Positions 1 to 8,714 are shown, counted from the first letter of the stretch. The stretch: 64,000 nt of DNA from Paenibacillus sp. FSL M7-0420 (GCF_038002345.1 NZ_JBBOCJ010000001.1:1612001-1676000), one strand, 5' to 3'. Numbers and translations: made by a program. Notes: generated by a model from the letters alone, not told the origin.

Positions 1-233
1 CCTTCCGCGGCGCGTGGAATGAATATCTGCTACCGCTCGTGTTCACGATGACGAAGCCGGAGCTGCAGACGCTAACCGTCGGGCTGGCGAACCTGAAATA
101 CGGGATTTCGGCCGCTTCCCAGACCCACTATATGATGGCGGGAGCTTGCTTATCCATTCTGCCGATTCTCGTCGCCTACCTGTTTGCGAACAAATCCTTC
201 ATGCAGATGACGGCCGGTTCCCTGAAGGGGTAA
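1..233 (+). CDS. CUT1 sugar ABC transporter permease, C-terminal part (5' end outside window)
   Basis: The reading frame is open from base 3 and ends at TAA 231-233, so only about 76 C-terminal residues are present. The visible start, FRGAWNEYLLPLVFT, is the typical last periplasm-proximal loop and helix region of MalG/AraQ-like permeases, and the end (FANKSFMQMTAGSLKG) matches the usual short cytoplasmic tail with the G-x-K-G ending of this family. By family knowledge it would form the membrane channel of a CUT1 importer together with a MalF-like partner upstream. It is followed after 75 bases by a GH130 gene, so the imported sugar is probably a mannoside; that is an inference from context. 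Confidence 0.85.
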   Translation, partial: FRGAWNEYLLPLVFTMTKPELQTLTVGLANLKYGISAASQTHYMMAGACLSILPILVAYLFANKSFMQMTAGSLKG

Positions 234-308
234 CTGTCCGGCCTTACACATAACACTCAACATTCAACACACAACATTCAACATTCAATATTCAAGGAGG
301 TACACCCC

Positions 309-1316
309 ATGACTCAACACGTTTCGGCGATTCTGCAATCCGCCCCTTTCATCCGGCGGTATCACGGCAATCCGGTGCTGGATGCAGCGAAGGTTCCTTA
401 CCCCACCGCACTGGTATTCAATGCCGGTGTAACGAAATTTAACGGCAAATATGTGATGATCTTCCGCAACGATTACGGCTCACTGGACGATCAGACGCTG
501 GAGCCGCACCACACTACGGATCTCGGCATTGCTTACAGTGACGACGGTCTGAGCTGGACCGCCGGCCCGAAGCCGGTGTTCAAAATGCATGACGAGGAAA
601 TTATCCGCGCCTATGATCCGCGCCTGACCGTGCTCGGCGGCCGCTGTTTCATGTGTTTTGCCGTGGATACGCGCCATGGCATCCGCGGCGGCATTGCCGT
701 TACCGATGATCTGGAACACTTCGAGGTGCTCAGCCTGTCTACACCGGACCTGCGCAATATGGTACTGTTCCCCGAGACCATCGGCGGCAAGTATGTCCGG
801 CTGGAGCGTCCCTTTACGGTGTACAGCCGCGGCGGCCGGGACCGCTTCGATGCCTGGATCTCCGAGTCGCCGGACCTTGTGCATTGGGGCAACTCCAGCC
901 TGCTGCTCGCTGTCGAGCAGGTGCCGTTTGCTAATGATAAGGTCGGTCCGGCTGCACCTCCGGTCCGGACAGACAAGGGCTGGCTGACCACCTTCCATGC
1001 GGTGGATGTGGACCCGGCCAGAGGCAAGCACGGCTGGGAGGACACCTGGAAGAAGCGCTATACCGCCGGAATTATGCTGCTGGATCTGGAGGACCCCCGC
1101 AAGGTGATCGGCATGAGCAGGCAGCCGCTGCTGGCACCGGAGACAGATTATGAGATTGGCGGGGGCTTCCGCAATCATGTGATTTTTCCCGGCGGGATGA
1201 TTCTGGAGGATGACGGCGAGGTCAAAATCTATTACGGCTCTGCGGATACGGTAGAATGCCTGGCCACGGCCCATGTGGACGATCTGCTCCGGCTCTGTCT
1301 GGAGTCAGGGGAATAA
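309..1316 (+). CDS. Glycoside hydrolase family 130 protein (beta-mannoside phosphorylase-like)
   Basis: A 335-residue cytosolic protein without signal peptide. It shows the five-bladed propeller style of GH130, with the AYDPRLT motif around residue 101-107; Asp103 is the likely proton donor. Family members phosphorolyse beta-mannosides to mannose 1-phosphate, though some hydrolyse beta-1,2-mannosides, and linkage cannot be decided here. The start is ATG 309 behind a strong AAGGAGGT at 294-301. The 60 bases before it contain four short CATTCAA/ATTCAACA direct repeats of no evident role. It is downstream of the permease and probably in the same transcript. A second, different GH130 lies at 57463-58638; the two are of different subfamilies (335 versus 391 residues). 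Confidence 0.85.
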   Translation: MTQHVSAILQSAPFIRRYHGNPVLDAAKVPYPTALVFNAGVTKFNGKYVMIFRNDYGSLDDQTLEPHHTTDLGIAYSDDGLSWTAGPKPVFKMHDEEIIRAYDPRLTVLGGRCFMCFAVDTRHGIRGGIAVTDDLEHFEVLSLSTPDLRNMVLFPETIGGKYVRLERPFTVYSRGGRDRFDAWISESPDLVHWGNSSLLLAVEQVPFANDKVGPAAPPVRTDKGWLTTFHAVDVDPARGKHGWEDTWKKRYTAGIMLLDLEDPRKVIGMSRQPLLAPETDYEIGGGFRNHVIFPGGMILEDDGEVKIYYGSADTVECLATAHVDDLLRLCLESGE

Positions 1317-1349
1317 ATAAGATGGCAGCTAGCTGAAGGCTGAAAGGTG

Positions 1350-1730
1350 GAACAACATTGGGGCCATCTGCCATGATTGGAGCGGCGTGCGCGGAGATTG
1401 TGCATGAAGTGCAACAATCCAGCTCCATAGGAGCCGCCAGCGCGGAAATCCTGCACAAAATGCAACAATGTAGTTCAATAGGAGCGGCCATAAGGAGATT
1501 GTGCATGAAGTGCAACAATTTAGCTACATAGGAGCCGCCAGCGCAGGAATCCTGCACAAATAGCAACAATCCAGCTCCATAGGAGCGGTCAGCGCGGAAA
1601 TCCTGCACAAATTGCAACAATACAGCTCAAATTAGCACCGGTTCGCCGAAATTCCTGCAAAAGTTGCAACAATAACTCCACAGCCAGTAACCAATTTAGA
1701 TAAATCCTGCAAAAGGTGCAACAATGCCGG
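1350..1730. repeat. 51-bp tandem repeat array, block A (TGCA...TGCAACAAT core)
   Basis: Seven copies of GCAACAAT start at 1411, 1462, 1512, 1563, 1614, 1666 and 1718, i.e. spacings of 50-52 bases. Each is the right arm of an imperfect palindrome such as ATTGTGCATGAAGTGCAACA, and the cores are joined by a spacer containing AGCTCCATAGGAGC and GCGGAAAT. The block lies in the tail-to-tail gap between the GH130 gene (+) and the ROK gene (-), and there is no other gene-like signal in the gap. The phase runs directly into block B at 1758. Confidence 0.9.
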
Positions 1731-1739
1731 AGACAACCG

Positions 1740-2085
1740 GCACCGTAAGCGGGCTGAGGTGTATAAATACACCAGATCCAGCCGGAAGCAGGCGCAGAGC
1801 GGGAATGAGGTGTATAAATGCACCAGATTCAGCCGAAAGCAGGCGCAGGGCGGAAATGAGGTGTATAAATACACCAGATTCAGCCGGAAGCAGGCGAAGG
1901 GCGGAAATGAGGTGTATAAATACACCAGATTCAGCCGAAAGCGGGCGCAGGGCAGAAATCAGGTGTATAAATGCACCAGATCCAGCCGGAAGCGGGCGAA
2001 GGGCGGAAATGAGGTGTATAAATACACCAGATCCAGCCGAAAGCGGGCGCAGGGCGGAAATAAGGTGTATAAATGCATCACAGCG
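1740..2085. repeat. 51-bp tandem repeat array, block B (GGTGTATAAATACACC core)
   Basis: GTATAAAT starts at 1761, 1812, 1863, 1914, 1965, 2016 and 2067, exactly 51 bases apart. The core GGTGTAT-AA-ATACACC (1758-1773 in the first copy) is a perfect inverted repeat; in alternate units one A:T pair is replaced by a G:T-type pair (ATGCACC). The scaffold reads roughly GATTCAGCCGAAAGCGGGCG then GGCGGAAATGA. Because 51 is divisible by three, open frames run through the array; they lack ribosome binding sites and I do not call them genes. The rest of the gap (2086-2141) shows nothing recognisable. Confidence 0.92.
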
Positions 2086-2141
2086 GGAGCGGCTGGCATC
2101 CGGTCAGCCCGTCAACTGCTGGAGCAGCATGTGCAGCACCC

Positions 2142-3344
2142 TCAGCTCGTCAACTGGTGCAGCACCAGCGCGCATGCGCCTGTTGCAACTGCGTGCTCGC
2201 CCAGGCTGCTCCGGGTGAAGCGGACGTTATATTGTCCGCGGTAGTAGGTCCGCTCCAGGGCGATCCGCGTGGCTGTCTCGTAGAAATCTGCCGCTAGGAA
2301 CAGCGGGCCGCCGAGAATAACCTCCTCGGGATGCAAAATATTGATCAGGTTCGCCAGCCCGATGCCGCAGGCTACCGCCATCTCATCGAATAACCTGACC
2401 ATCACTGGATCGCGCTCCTGGAGCGCTTCCAGCAGATGGACGAATTCTAAAGCCTCCGCATGCTCTGCCAGAGCACGGAGGCTTGTGCTGCTGCCCAGCC
2501 GCCAGGCCTCGCGGGCCTGCCCCTCCAGCGTCCGCACCGACACATAGCTCTCCCAGGCCCCGGCATTACCGCCGGGGATCTGCGGCGGCACTCCCGCGCG
2601 GTCAATGATCATCTGCCCGACCGCTCCCTCGGTATCGATTATGCCGTAGAGCAGCCGCCCATCGTTCATAATAGCGGAGCGCAGGCCGATTCCGGCATGG
2701 AGATAGAGAAGGTGCTGCTGCATCCGGTTGCTGCCGGCCCAATACTCGCCGAGCAGTGCCGTATTAGCTCCATTATCCAGATAGACAGGCACCCCCAGGC
2801 GCTGCTCCAGCTGTTCCTTAATATGTACTTGTGACCAGCCCTCTGCAGGAAAGCGGGCCGGATTCAGGATGACTCCGGCTGTACGATCCAGCGGACCAAC
2901 CGCGCCGATGCCAAGACCGGCGACCCGGCTGAGCTGGACAGAGGCTGCGTCAAGCATCTGTAAGCCTTGTCTATGAATCGACTCCATGAGAAGCTCGGGG
3001 GTAAGCCCTGCATCCATGCTCCAGGTATGCTCGCCCAGCAAGCGCAGATGAAAGTCTGTCAGCACAAGCTTAGCATGGGTCCGGGAGATCTCCAGTCCGA
3101 GCAGATAAGCGTATGACGGATTCGTCTCATAAAGGGTAGGGCGGCGTCCTCCGGTGGATTCGCCGAAGCCGACCTCAACCAGAAGCTCCTGGGACAACAG
3201 TTCATCCAGGATGCGTGTTAACGTGCTTATGGTCAGTCCGCTTTCGTCCAGCAGGGTCTGCTTGGAGACGGTACCGTGTTTTCTGACCGTGAAATAGATC
3301 TCTTTGGCTTTGGGATTGGCGATGACTTCATGAATAGGCAGCAC
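2142..3344 (-). CDS. ROK-family transcriptional regulator
   Basis: A 400-residue protein with an N-terminal winged helix-turn-helix (about residues 12-65, with SKQTLLDESGLTISTLTRIL as recognition region) and a ROK sugar-binding domain (about 78-400, with GLGIGAVGPLD and the YLDNGANTALLGE segment). Such proteins repress sugar catabolic genes and are released by a sugar ligand. The start is GTG at 3344, chosen because AAGGAGA lies about 9 bases upstream. Odd point: the Cys zinc-binding segment usual after the G-H motif (CxCGxxGC) is replaced around residues 243-266 by GQMIIDRAGVPPQIPGGN with no Cys and no His, so it is a divergent ROK. Target genes are not evident; the nearby GH130 operon is a candidate. 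Confidence 0.88.
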   Translation of the reverse strand: MLPIHEVIANPKAKEIYFTVRKHGTVSKQTLLDESGLTISTLTRILDELLSQELLVEVGFGESTGGRRPTLYETNPSYAYLLGLEISRTHAKLVLTDFHLRLLGEHTWSMDAGLTPELLMESIHRQGLQMLDAASVQLSRVAGLGIGAVGPLDRTAGVILNPARFPAEGWSQVHIKEQLEQRLGVPVYLDNGANTALLGEYWAGSNRMQQHLLYLHAGIGLRSAIMNDGRLLYGIIDTEGAVGQMIIDRAGVPPQIPGGNAGAWESYVSVRTLEGQAREAWRLGSSTSLRALAEHAEALEFVHLLEALQERDPVMVRLFDEMAVACGIGLANLINILHPEEVILGGPLFLAADFYETATRIALERTYYRGQYNVRFTRSSLGEHAVATGACALVLHQLTS

Positions 3345-3547
3345 AGATGGTTCTCTCCTTATGAAAAGATTATACCTGACGAATGGACTACATCTGCTTC
3401 AACAATGACATAAAAAGCAGGGTGCCGCAACTATCACAAGGAGAGCGTAAGCGCCATTTCGAACTTGTAGCTGCTGCCGGGGAGAGACGCAGGACGGTCT
3501 GGCAGCATATGAGGATAAGCAGGCGCTAGTGAAGGGGATTGTTCATC

Positions 3548-4003
3548 CTAGAGCAGCGCCTTGAAGGAATGGCGGATCACATCGCCGCGGCTGATGATGC
3601 CGACCAGCACACGGTTCCGTTCAACGGGAACCTTTTTGATCTGCTTTTTGCCGAGGATGGTGGCGATGGCTTCAATATCTTCTTCGGCATGCACAGTGAT
3701 AACCTTCTTCTTGGCGATAGCCATTACGTTCAGACCCAGCAGCTTCTGCGCCCGTTCCTCGAACAGATCATTATCCCCGACGAACACATTAATCTGGAAA
3801 AAAGAATCCACAATCAGATCCTCATGCCTGCCGATATAGCGCATAATATCCCCGTCGCTGAGGTAGGCGACAATCTCATTCCGGTCATTCACGACAGGCA
3901 TGCCGCTGATCCGGTGGGCAATACATTTCTCAATAAAAGTCCGTACGGTGTCTTCCTGCTTCACCTTATACACCTGACGGACCATGAATTCATGGGCTTT
4001 CAT
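3548..4003 (-). CDS. CBS domain-pair protein
   Basis: A 151-residue protein made of two CBS motifs in tandem (about residues 8-60 and 80-145). Typical CBS features are visible, including GMPVVNDRNEIVAYLSDGDI and KVPVERNRVLVGIISRGDV. CBS pairs bind adenosyl nucleotides and work as energy or ligand sensors; a stand-alone pair of this type has no predictable enzymatic activity. It starts at ATG 4003 behind a GGGGGAACC site and is transcribed away from the MarR gene, sharing its promoter region with a perfect palindromic operator (4061-4077), so it may be under MarR control. It is separated by about 200 bases from the ROK gene on the same strand. Confidence 0.85.
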   Translation of the reverse strand: MKAHEFMVRQVYKVKQEDTVRTFIEKCIAHRISGMPVVNDRNEIVAYLSDGDIMRYIGRHEDLIVDSFFQINVFVGDNDLFEERAQKLLGLNVMAIAKKKVITVHAEEDIEAIATILGKKQIKKVPVERNRVLVGIISRGDVIRHSFKALL

Positions 4004-4041
4004 ACCGGTTCCCCCTGAAAATTAGCTTTTGCAGAAATAAG

Positions 4042-4077
4042 TTGTATCATGAAAGTATATACTTGTATTATACAAGT
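4042..4077 (+). promoter_or_regulatory. marR promoter with overlapping palindromic operator
   Basis: A possible -35 TTGTAT (4042-4047) and -10 TATTAT (4066-4071) are 18 bases apart. The perfect inverted repeat ACTTGTAT-T-ATACAAGT (4061-4077) covers the -10. This is the size and symmetry expected of a MarR-dimer operator, and its place between the divergent CBS and MarR genes suggests autoregulation and possibly control of both. Confidence 0.65.
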
Positions 4078-4122
4078 GGAAAGAGTAAAGTCAATGAATA
4101 AAAGAGAAGAGGGGCAACCGGC

Positions 4123-4557
4123 ATGGACAAACATTCAATTGAGACAATAGAGCTGGAAATGGCGGTTCTGTTCCGCCGTCTCACTTCAATTACTACGTTC
4201 AAAAAAATCGGCAATCTGGATCGTGCGGCCTACCTGCTGCTGCATCACATTGCATCTCGTGAAGGAACTGCCGGGATCAAGGCAATCTCCGATGAGTTTC
4301 AGCTGGATATTTCTACGGTCAGCCGGCAGGCTGCCTCACTGGAGAGTAAGGGGTACATCACCCGGGTACCGGACCCTGTGGACGGGCGGGCTTATTCGCT
4401 GCAGATTACGGAGACGGGCCAAGCGAGTCTGGAGGAGAACCGGCAGGTCCGGCAGGAGATGATCGAACAACTGCTAAAGGGCTGGTCGGAGGAGGAGGGA
4501 CAGCTGTTCGGGGAGCTGCTGCGGAAGTTCAATGCAACTTTTCTGGAAGAGGGCTGA
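4123..4557 (+). CDS. MarR-family transcriptional regulator
   Basis: A 144-residue winged-helix protein of normal MarR length. The HTH with ISDEFQLDISTVSRQAASLE and the following wing with VPDPVDGRAYSLQITETG (D-x-R-A type) is clear at about residues 52-105, and the flanking helices give the dimerisation region. ATG 4123 follows an AGAGGGGC site. It is the first gene right of a palindromic operator that overlaps its own -10, so autorepression is likely. No efflux or redox gene is directly downstream: the next gene is convergent and separated by a terminator hairpin, so this is probably a single-gene transcript. The ligand is unknown. Confidence 0.88.
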   Translation: MDKHSIETIELEMAVLFRRLTSITTFKKIGNLDRAAYLLLHHIASREGTAGIKAISDEFQLDISTVSRQAASLESKGYITRVPDPVDGRAYSLQITETGQASLEENRQVRQEMIEQLLKGWSEEEGQLFGELLRKFNATFLEEG

Positions 4558-4600
4558 TGGGTCCCGGAAGTCTCTGGAAGCCCACTGCAGACATCACAGC

Positions 4601-4645
4601 AAAAGGGCCGTGCGCAGCGTTACTTCACGCTGCGGACGGCCCTTT
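4601..4645. terminator. Bidirectional intrinsic terminator between marR and amidase genes
   Basis: AAAGGGCCGTGCGCAGCG pairs with CGCTGCGGACGGCCCTTT around an 8-base loop, and both strands supply a run of A/T next to the stem, as expected for two converging genes. Confidence 0.8.
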
Positions 4646-4674
4646 GCATAGTATTCAGGGAAGCGGAGCAGGTC

Positions 4675-6186
4675 TCAAGCAAAGCCTGCATTCCCGCTCA
4701 TCCCCACCCACAGCGGGGATTGCTCCAGACAAGCGGCGAGCTGGAGCAGCAGGTCCTCGCGCCCTTTGGAGGCCATGACCTGGACGCCGATCGGCATTCC
4801 TTCGGCCGTAAGATGCACCGGCACGCTCATGGCGGGCTGGCCGGTCAGGTTGGCGAGCTGGGTGAAGGGCGTGTAGGTCAGGCTCGGCTCGAACATCTCA
4901 TAGATCATCCGCCGCTGTGCATCCTTCGGCAGCCCGCTGACCTGCATCAGCTCCTCTGTCTCCGCCGTGGTCTGGGTCAGCTCTCCGACCTTCGGGGCGG
5001 AGTCGGCATTAGCCGGAGTAATATACAGATCGAAGCGGTCCATCAGCGCGGCCATTTGCGCAGCGGCTACATCCCATTCGTGCAGACTGTGCACGAATTC
5101 TGCCGCCGAGACCTGCTTCCCGGCTTCGGCCAGCACCCAGGTGACAATATCCACTTCCTCTGCCTTAATTGCACGGCCCATGGCGCTCTCAAGCGACAGG
5201 AACATGGCGGATACTTCCCCGGCGTTCATCGTATAGTAGTTGTCCATCAGCCGCACCCCGTTGACCGGGCTCAGCTTCTCTTCCACCTCATAGCCCTCGG
5301 ACTCCAGCCACTTGACCGTCTTCAGCACGGCCTCTACCGCCTCAGCGGATACCGGTGTTCCCACCGGCGAAGCGGTGGTGAAGGCGATCCGCAGCTTCCG
5401 CTGTGCAGGCTTCAGCAGATCGTCCAGGTAGACGCCCGGATACAGCGGCGTCTGAAAAGCCGCTTCCGGCTGCACCACCTGCAGCAGATCCAGCATCGCG
5501 GCGCTGTCCCGCACAGAGCGCGTCAGCGCAAAATCAATCGACGCGCCCTGCCACTGGCGGCCGATCCCCGGGCCGACCGGCGTGCGCCCGCGCGTCGGCT
5601 TCAGCCCGAACAGGCCGGTGAACGAGGCCGGTATGCGGATGGAGCCGCCGCCGTCACTGGCTCCGGCGGCCGGGACGATCCCGGCGGCAACCGCTGCCGC
5701 CGCACCGCCACTGGAGCCGCCGGGTGAACAGGCGGGGTTCCAGGGGTTGCGGGCCGGGCCGTGGAGCAGGGGCTCGGTGATATTTTTGAGCCCGAATTCC
5801 GGCGTATTCGTATGGCCCAGCGGAATGAAGCCGCCGCGCCGGATACGGGCCACATAGTTAGAGTCCCGCTTCGCGACATTGTCCTTCATCAGCAGAGCGC
5901 CCGAGGTCAGCGGTTCGCCGCCAATCGCCTGCGAGATATCCTTCAGCAGGAAGGGGACGCCGGCGAACGGACGGGGGGTATCCCCGGCCCCGTAATCAAG
6001 GGGCATCTCCGCAGCCTCCTTCAGTGCGGCCTCCCGGCGGGTGCGCACCACCGCATTCAGCAGCGGATTCACCTCATCCATCCGGGCATAGGCGGCTTCC
6101 ACAAGCTCACGCGCCGAGACCTCCCGTGCCTTAACTAGGGCGGCAAGCCCCAGCGCATCATAACCGGAATAAGCAGACAACGACAT
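4675..6186 (-). CDS. Amidase signature (AS) family hydrolase
   Basis: A 503-residue protein with the complete Ser-cisSer-Lys triad of the amidase signature family: Lys82 in PFLLKDIS, the SPGGSSGGAAAAVA stretch with the cis-Ser around residue 158, and the nucleophile Ser182 in ASDGGGSIRIP. There is no signal peptide, so it acts in the cytosol. The C-terminal part keeps the NLTGQPAMSVPVHL segment usual in this family. The substrate amide cannot be told; it is not a GatA since GatB/GatC are absent and GatA-type features are lacking. The start is ATG 6186 with AAGAGGT upstream. The LOG-family gene lies 104 bases upstream on the same strand and could share a transcript. Confidence 0.88.
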   Translation of the reverse strand: MSLSAYSGYDALGLAALVKAREVSARELVEAAYARMDEVNPLLNAVVRTRREAALKEAAEMPLDYGAGDTPRPFAGVPFLLKDISQAIGGEPLTSGALLMKDNVAKRDSNYVARIRRGGFIPLGHTNTPEFGLKNITEPLLHGPARNPWNPACSPGGSSGGAAAAVAAGIVPAAGASDGGGSIRIPASFTGLFGLKPTRGRTPVGPGIGRQWQGASIDFALTRSVRDSAAMLDLLQVVQPEAAFQTPLYPGVYLDDLLKPAQRKLRIAFTTASPVGTPVSAEAVEAVLKTVKWLESEGYEVEEKLSPVNGVRLMDNYYTMNAGEVSAMFLSLESAMGRAIKAEEVDIVTWVLAEAGKQVSAAEFVHSLHEWDVAAAQMAALMDRFDLYITPANADSAPKVGELTQTTAETEELMQVSGLPKDAQRRMIYEMFEPSLTYTPFTQLANLTGQPAMSVPVHLTAEGMPIGVQVMASKGREDLLLQLAACLEQSPLWVGMSGNAGFA

Positions 6187-6290
6187 AGGTATAACCTCTT
6201 TCTGGCAGGAACAGGCAGGCTACTTAGCGGTCAGGCTATAGCTGCAGTCTCGCGCATAGTATATTGCGTTATAAGGAGGGCAGAGACTTT

Positions 6291-6872
6291 TCAAGTGCGC
6301 TCATCTGTAAGATATTGTTTCACTGGAGGCGGCGTGTACTCTGCGAACTGCTGCAGAATGCCCTCCGGCGTGGTAGCGTTCAGCATGATGGAATGATGCT
6401 TCTCCTGCATGAATTGTTCCCGGGCCATGTTGCTGAACAGGGTAATCAGCGGATCATAATAATGGTTCACATTAAGCAGTCCGCAGGGCTTCTGATGCAG
6501 GCCGAGCTGCGCCCAGGTGAAGATCTCGAAATACTCCTCCATCGTGCCCGGGCCGCCCGGCATAGCAATGAATCCGTCCGCCAGCTCAGACATCTTAAGC
6601 TTCCGTTCGTGCATAGAGTCTACCATGATCAGCTCCGTCAGACGGGTGTGCTCGATCTCCCTTTGCTTCAGAAAATGCGGCAGCACCCCGATCACCTGAC
6701 CTCCGGCCTGCATCACACTATCTGCAATAGCACCCATCAAGCCTACAGTAGCTCCGCCATAGATCAGCGTAATATTACGTGCGGCAAGCTCCTTGCCGAG
6801 TAGAATAGCGGATTCCTTGTAAACGGGCGAAGCCCCTTCACTGGAACCGCAGAACACTGCGATACTCTTCAT
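6291..6872 (-). CDS. LOG family protein (TIGR00730-type nucleotide 5'-monophosphate phosphoribohydrolase)
   Basis: A 193-residue Rossmann-type protein with the LOG hallmarks: IAVFCGSSEG at the N-terminus, YGGATVGLMG, the MHERK segment at 88-91 and the active-site motif PGGPGTMEE at 105-113. Family enzymes split cytokinin riboside or other nucleoside 5'-monophosphates into base and ribose 5-phosphate; in bacteria the physiological role is often unclear. Length is normal. ATG 6872 follows AAGGAG by 12 bases. It is transcribed divergently from the T-box tyrS gene. Confidence 0.88.
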   Translation of the reverse strand: MKSIAVFCGSSEGASPVYKESAILLGKELAARNITLIYGGATVGLMGAIADSVMQAGGQVIGVLPHFLKQREIEHTRLTELIMVDSMHERKLKMSELADGFIAMPGGPGTMEEYFEIFTWAQLGLHQKPCGLLNVNHYYDPLITLFSNMAREQFMQEKHHSIMLNATTPEGILQQFAEYTPPPVKQYLTDERT

Positions 6873-7018
6873 AAGCTGCTGACTCTCCTTTGTCTTAAGA
6901 TAATGTAATGTGCTTTGAAGAACGGTTGTTTCCTCTACCTAATGTATCACGGATTCAGGTGCATGTAACATTTTTCTCGCTGCCGGAGCAGGCGGTTTAC
7001 TTGCGGTAGTGCGCCGCA

Positions 7019-7047
7019 TTGACAACCTTTTGCGGAGCGGCTATACT
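7019..7047 (+). promoter_or_regulatory. Sigma-A promoter of tyrS
   Basis: Perfect -35 TTGACA (7019-7024), 17-base spacer, -10 TATACT (7042-7047), placed just upstream of the T-box leader. The alaS promoter (41557-41585) has the same hexamers and spacing. Confidence 0.85.
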
Positions 7048-7053
7048 TTCTGT

Positions 7054-7321
7054 AATCTTATAGTTGGTATACGTTGAACGAGCCAGTAGCAGCCTTGTCC
7101 CTGTTCCCAGAGAGCCGGGGGTCGATGGAACCCGGTACACACAAGCGGACTGCGAATTACGCCTCGGGAGTATCTTGGGTAATGCCAAGCGGAGCTAAGC
7201 GAACGATAACTCGCCTGAGAGTGGTATGGACCTGCGTGCAGCATCAGGTCTGTGCAATTTGGGTGGTAACACGGTTAATGATAATCGTCCCTGTGTCTGA
7301 ATAGACAAGGGGCGATTTTTT
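7054..7321 (+). promoter_or_regulatory. Tyrosine T-box riboswitch leader
   Basis: The conserved T-box sequence GGGTGGTAACACGG is at 7261-7274. Stem I elements are visible upstream: GTTGAACGAGCCAGTAGC near 7070-7088, the AGAGAGCCGGGG region at 7110-7120, and TAC (7136-7138) after the CCCGG strand in the expected specifier position, which is a tyrosine codon and agrees with the downstream gene. The terminator helix AATCGTCCCT...AGGGGCGATT (about 7282-7316) is followed by a T run to 7321. Uncharged tRNA-Tyr should stabilise the antiterminator and let tyrS be transcribed. Confidence 0.93.
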
Positions 7322-7451
7322 GTTGTCTGTGCGAATTTGCTGGCTGGGTGCAGGGCGGGCTTAAGCTTCAGAGGCTGATGCGGTATGGCTGCTGTTTTTT
7401 TGACGGATACCAAATGATATAGAACAATCACTTACACAAAAGGGGCTGTAC

Positions 7452-8714
7452 ATGTTGAACATTATCGACGAGCTATTGTGGCGCGATGCCATTAACCAGC
7501 AGACAGATGCGGACGGACTGCGTGAATTGACGGAGAGTAAGGCGGTATCGCTGTATTGCGGCGTGGACCCGACAGGCAACAGTATGCATATCGGCCACCT
7601 GATTCCATTCATGATGCTGCGGCGCTTCCAGCTGGCCGGTCACCGTCCGGTGATTCTGATCGGGGGGGCTACGGGAACGATCGGCGATCCGAGCGGACGC
7701 CAGAGTGAGCGCTCTTTGCAGACGATGGAGCAAGTGCAGGAGAATGTGGAGGCGCTGAGCGCCCAGATGAAGAAGCTGTTCATTACCGATGGCGACAATC
7801 AGGTGCGGATGGTAAACAACTACGACTGGACCAAGGATATGAACGTCATTGATTTCCTGCGTGATTTCGGCAAAAACTTCAGCATCAACACGATGCTCGC
7901 CAAGGATGTAGTCGCCAGCCGCCTGGACAGCGGCATCTCGTTCACGGAGTTCGCTTACCAGATTCTGCAGTCCATTGACTACCTGCATCTGTACCAGAAT
8001 GAGGATGTGCAGCTCCAGATCGGCGGCTCGGACCAATGGGGGAATATTACGAGTGGCCTCGATCTGATCCGTAAAAAAGAAGGCAACGAAGCCAAAGCCT
8101 TCGGCCTGACCATTCCGCTCATGCTGAAAGCAGACGGTACGAAGTTCGGTAAAACCGCCGGCGGCGCCATCTGGCTCGATCCGAAGCAGACCACCCCTTA
8201 TGAGTTCTACCAGTTCTGGGCGAACACTGATGACCGTGATGTGGTTAAGTACCTGAAGTACTTCACCTTCCTGAGCAAGGAAGAGATTGAGGCGCTTGAG
8301 GAGAAGGTAGCCACAGAGCCGCATAAACGCGAAGCGCAAAAAGCGCTGGCCGAGGAAATGACCCGCTTCGTGCACAGCGAGGAGCTGCTGGAGCAGGCTA
8401 AACGCATCAGCGCGGCACTGTTCAGCGGCGATATCCGCTCCCTGACTGCGGACGAAATTGAGGAAGGCTTCAAGGAAATGCCGACCTTCACAGCGGGCAC
8501 TGAGACCAAGAACATTGTAGACTGGCTCGTGGACCTGGGAGTGGAGCCGTCCAAACGCCAGGCGCGCGAGGATATTACTAAGGGCGCAATCTCGATCAAC
8601 GGGGAGCGTGTGAATGAGCTGGAGACGGAGATAACAGCTGACGATGCCATCGGCGGCAAGTTCATCATCGTCCGCAAGGGCAAGAAGAATTACAGCCTGG
8701 TGAAGCTGGTCTAA
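7452..8714 (+). CDS. tyrS: Tyrosyl-tRNA synthetase
   Basis: A 420-residue class I synthetase of the bacterial TyrS type. The HIGH motif is at residues 46-49 after YCGVDPTGNSM, the tyrosine pocket segment GGSDQWGNI follows near 195, and the KMSKS-like loop is KFGKT at 231-235. The C-terminal 65 residues form an S4 RNA-binding domain (SKRQAREDITKGAISINGE). It charges tRNA-Tyr with tyrosine in the cytosol. ATG 7452 has an AAAAGGGGC site upstream. Expression is controlled by the T-box leader directly before it. It is followed by repeat arrays and a terminator at 9139. Confidence 0.97.
   Translation: MLNIIDELLWRDAINQQTDADGLRELTESKAVSLYCGVDPTGNSMHIGHLIPFMMLRRFQLAGHRPVILIGGATGTIGDPSGRQSERSLQTMEQVQENVEALSAQMKKLFITDGDNQVRMVNNYDWTKDMNVIDFLRDFGKNFSINTMLAKDVVASRLDSGISFTEFAYQILQSIDYLHLYQNEDVQLQIGGSDQWGNITSGLDLIRKKEGNEAKAFGLTIPLMLKADGTKFGKTAGGAIWLDPKQTTPYEFYQFWANTDDRDVVKYLKYFTFLSKEEIEALEEKVATEPHKREAQKALAEEMTRFVHSEELLEQAKRISAALFSGDIRSLTADEIEEGFKEMPTFTAGTETKNIVDWLVDLGVEPSKRQAREDITKGAISINGERVNELETEITADDAIGGKFIIVRKGKKNYSLVKLV

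Noticed and set aside
1350..2085. CRISPR array
   Set aside because: The longer part between cores is the conserved one and the cores are palindromes that repeat within blocks; there are no unique spacers and no cas genes in the window.
1724..2244. Two overlapping open frames encoding 17-residue repeat proteins across the 51-bp array
   Set aside because: The frames stay open only because the period is a multiple of three. There is no ribosome binding site, both frames are equally plausible, and the unit drifts without keeping codons.
4557..4778. 73-residue open frame directly after marR
   Set aside because: It runs through the terminator hairpin and into the antisense of the amidase gene.
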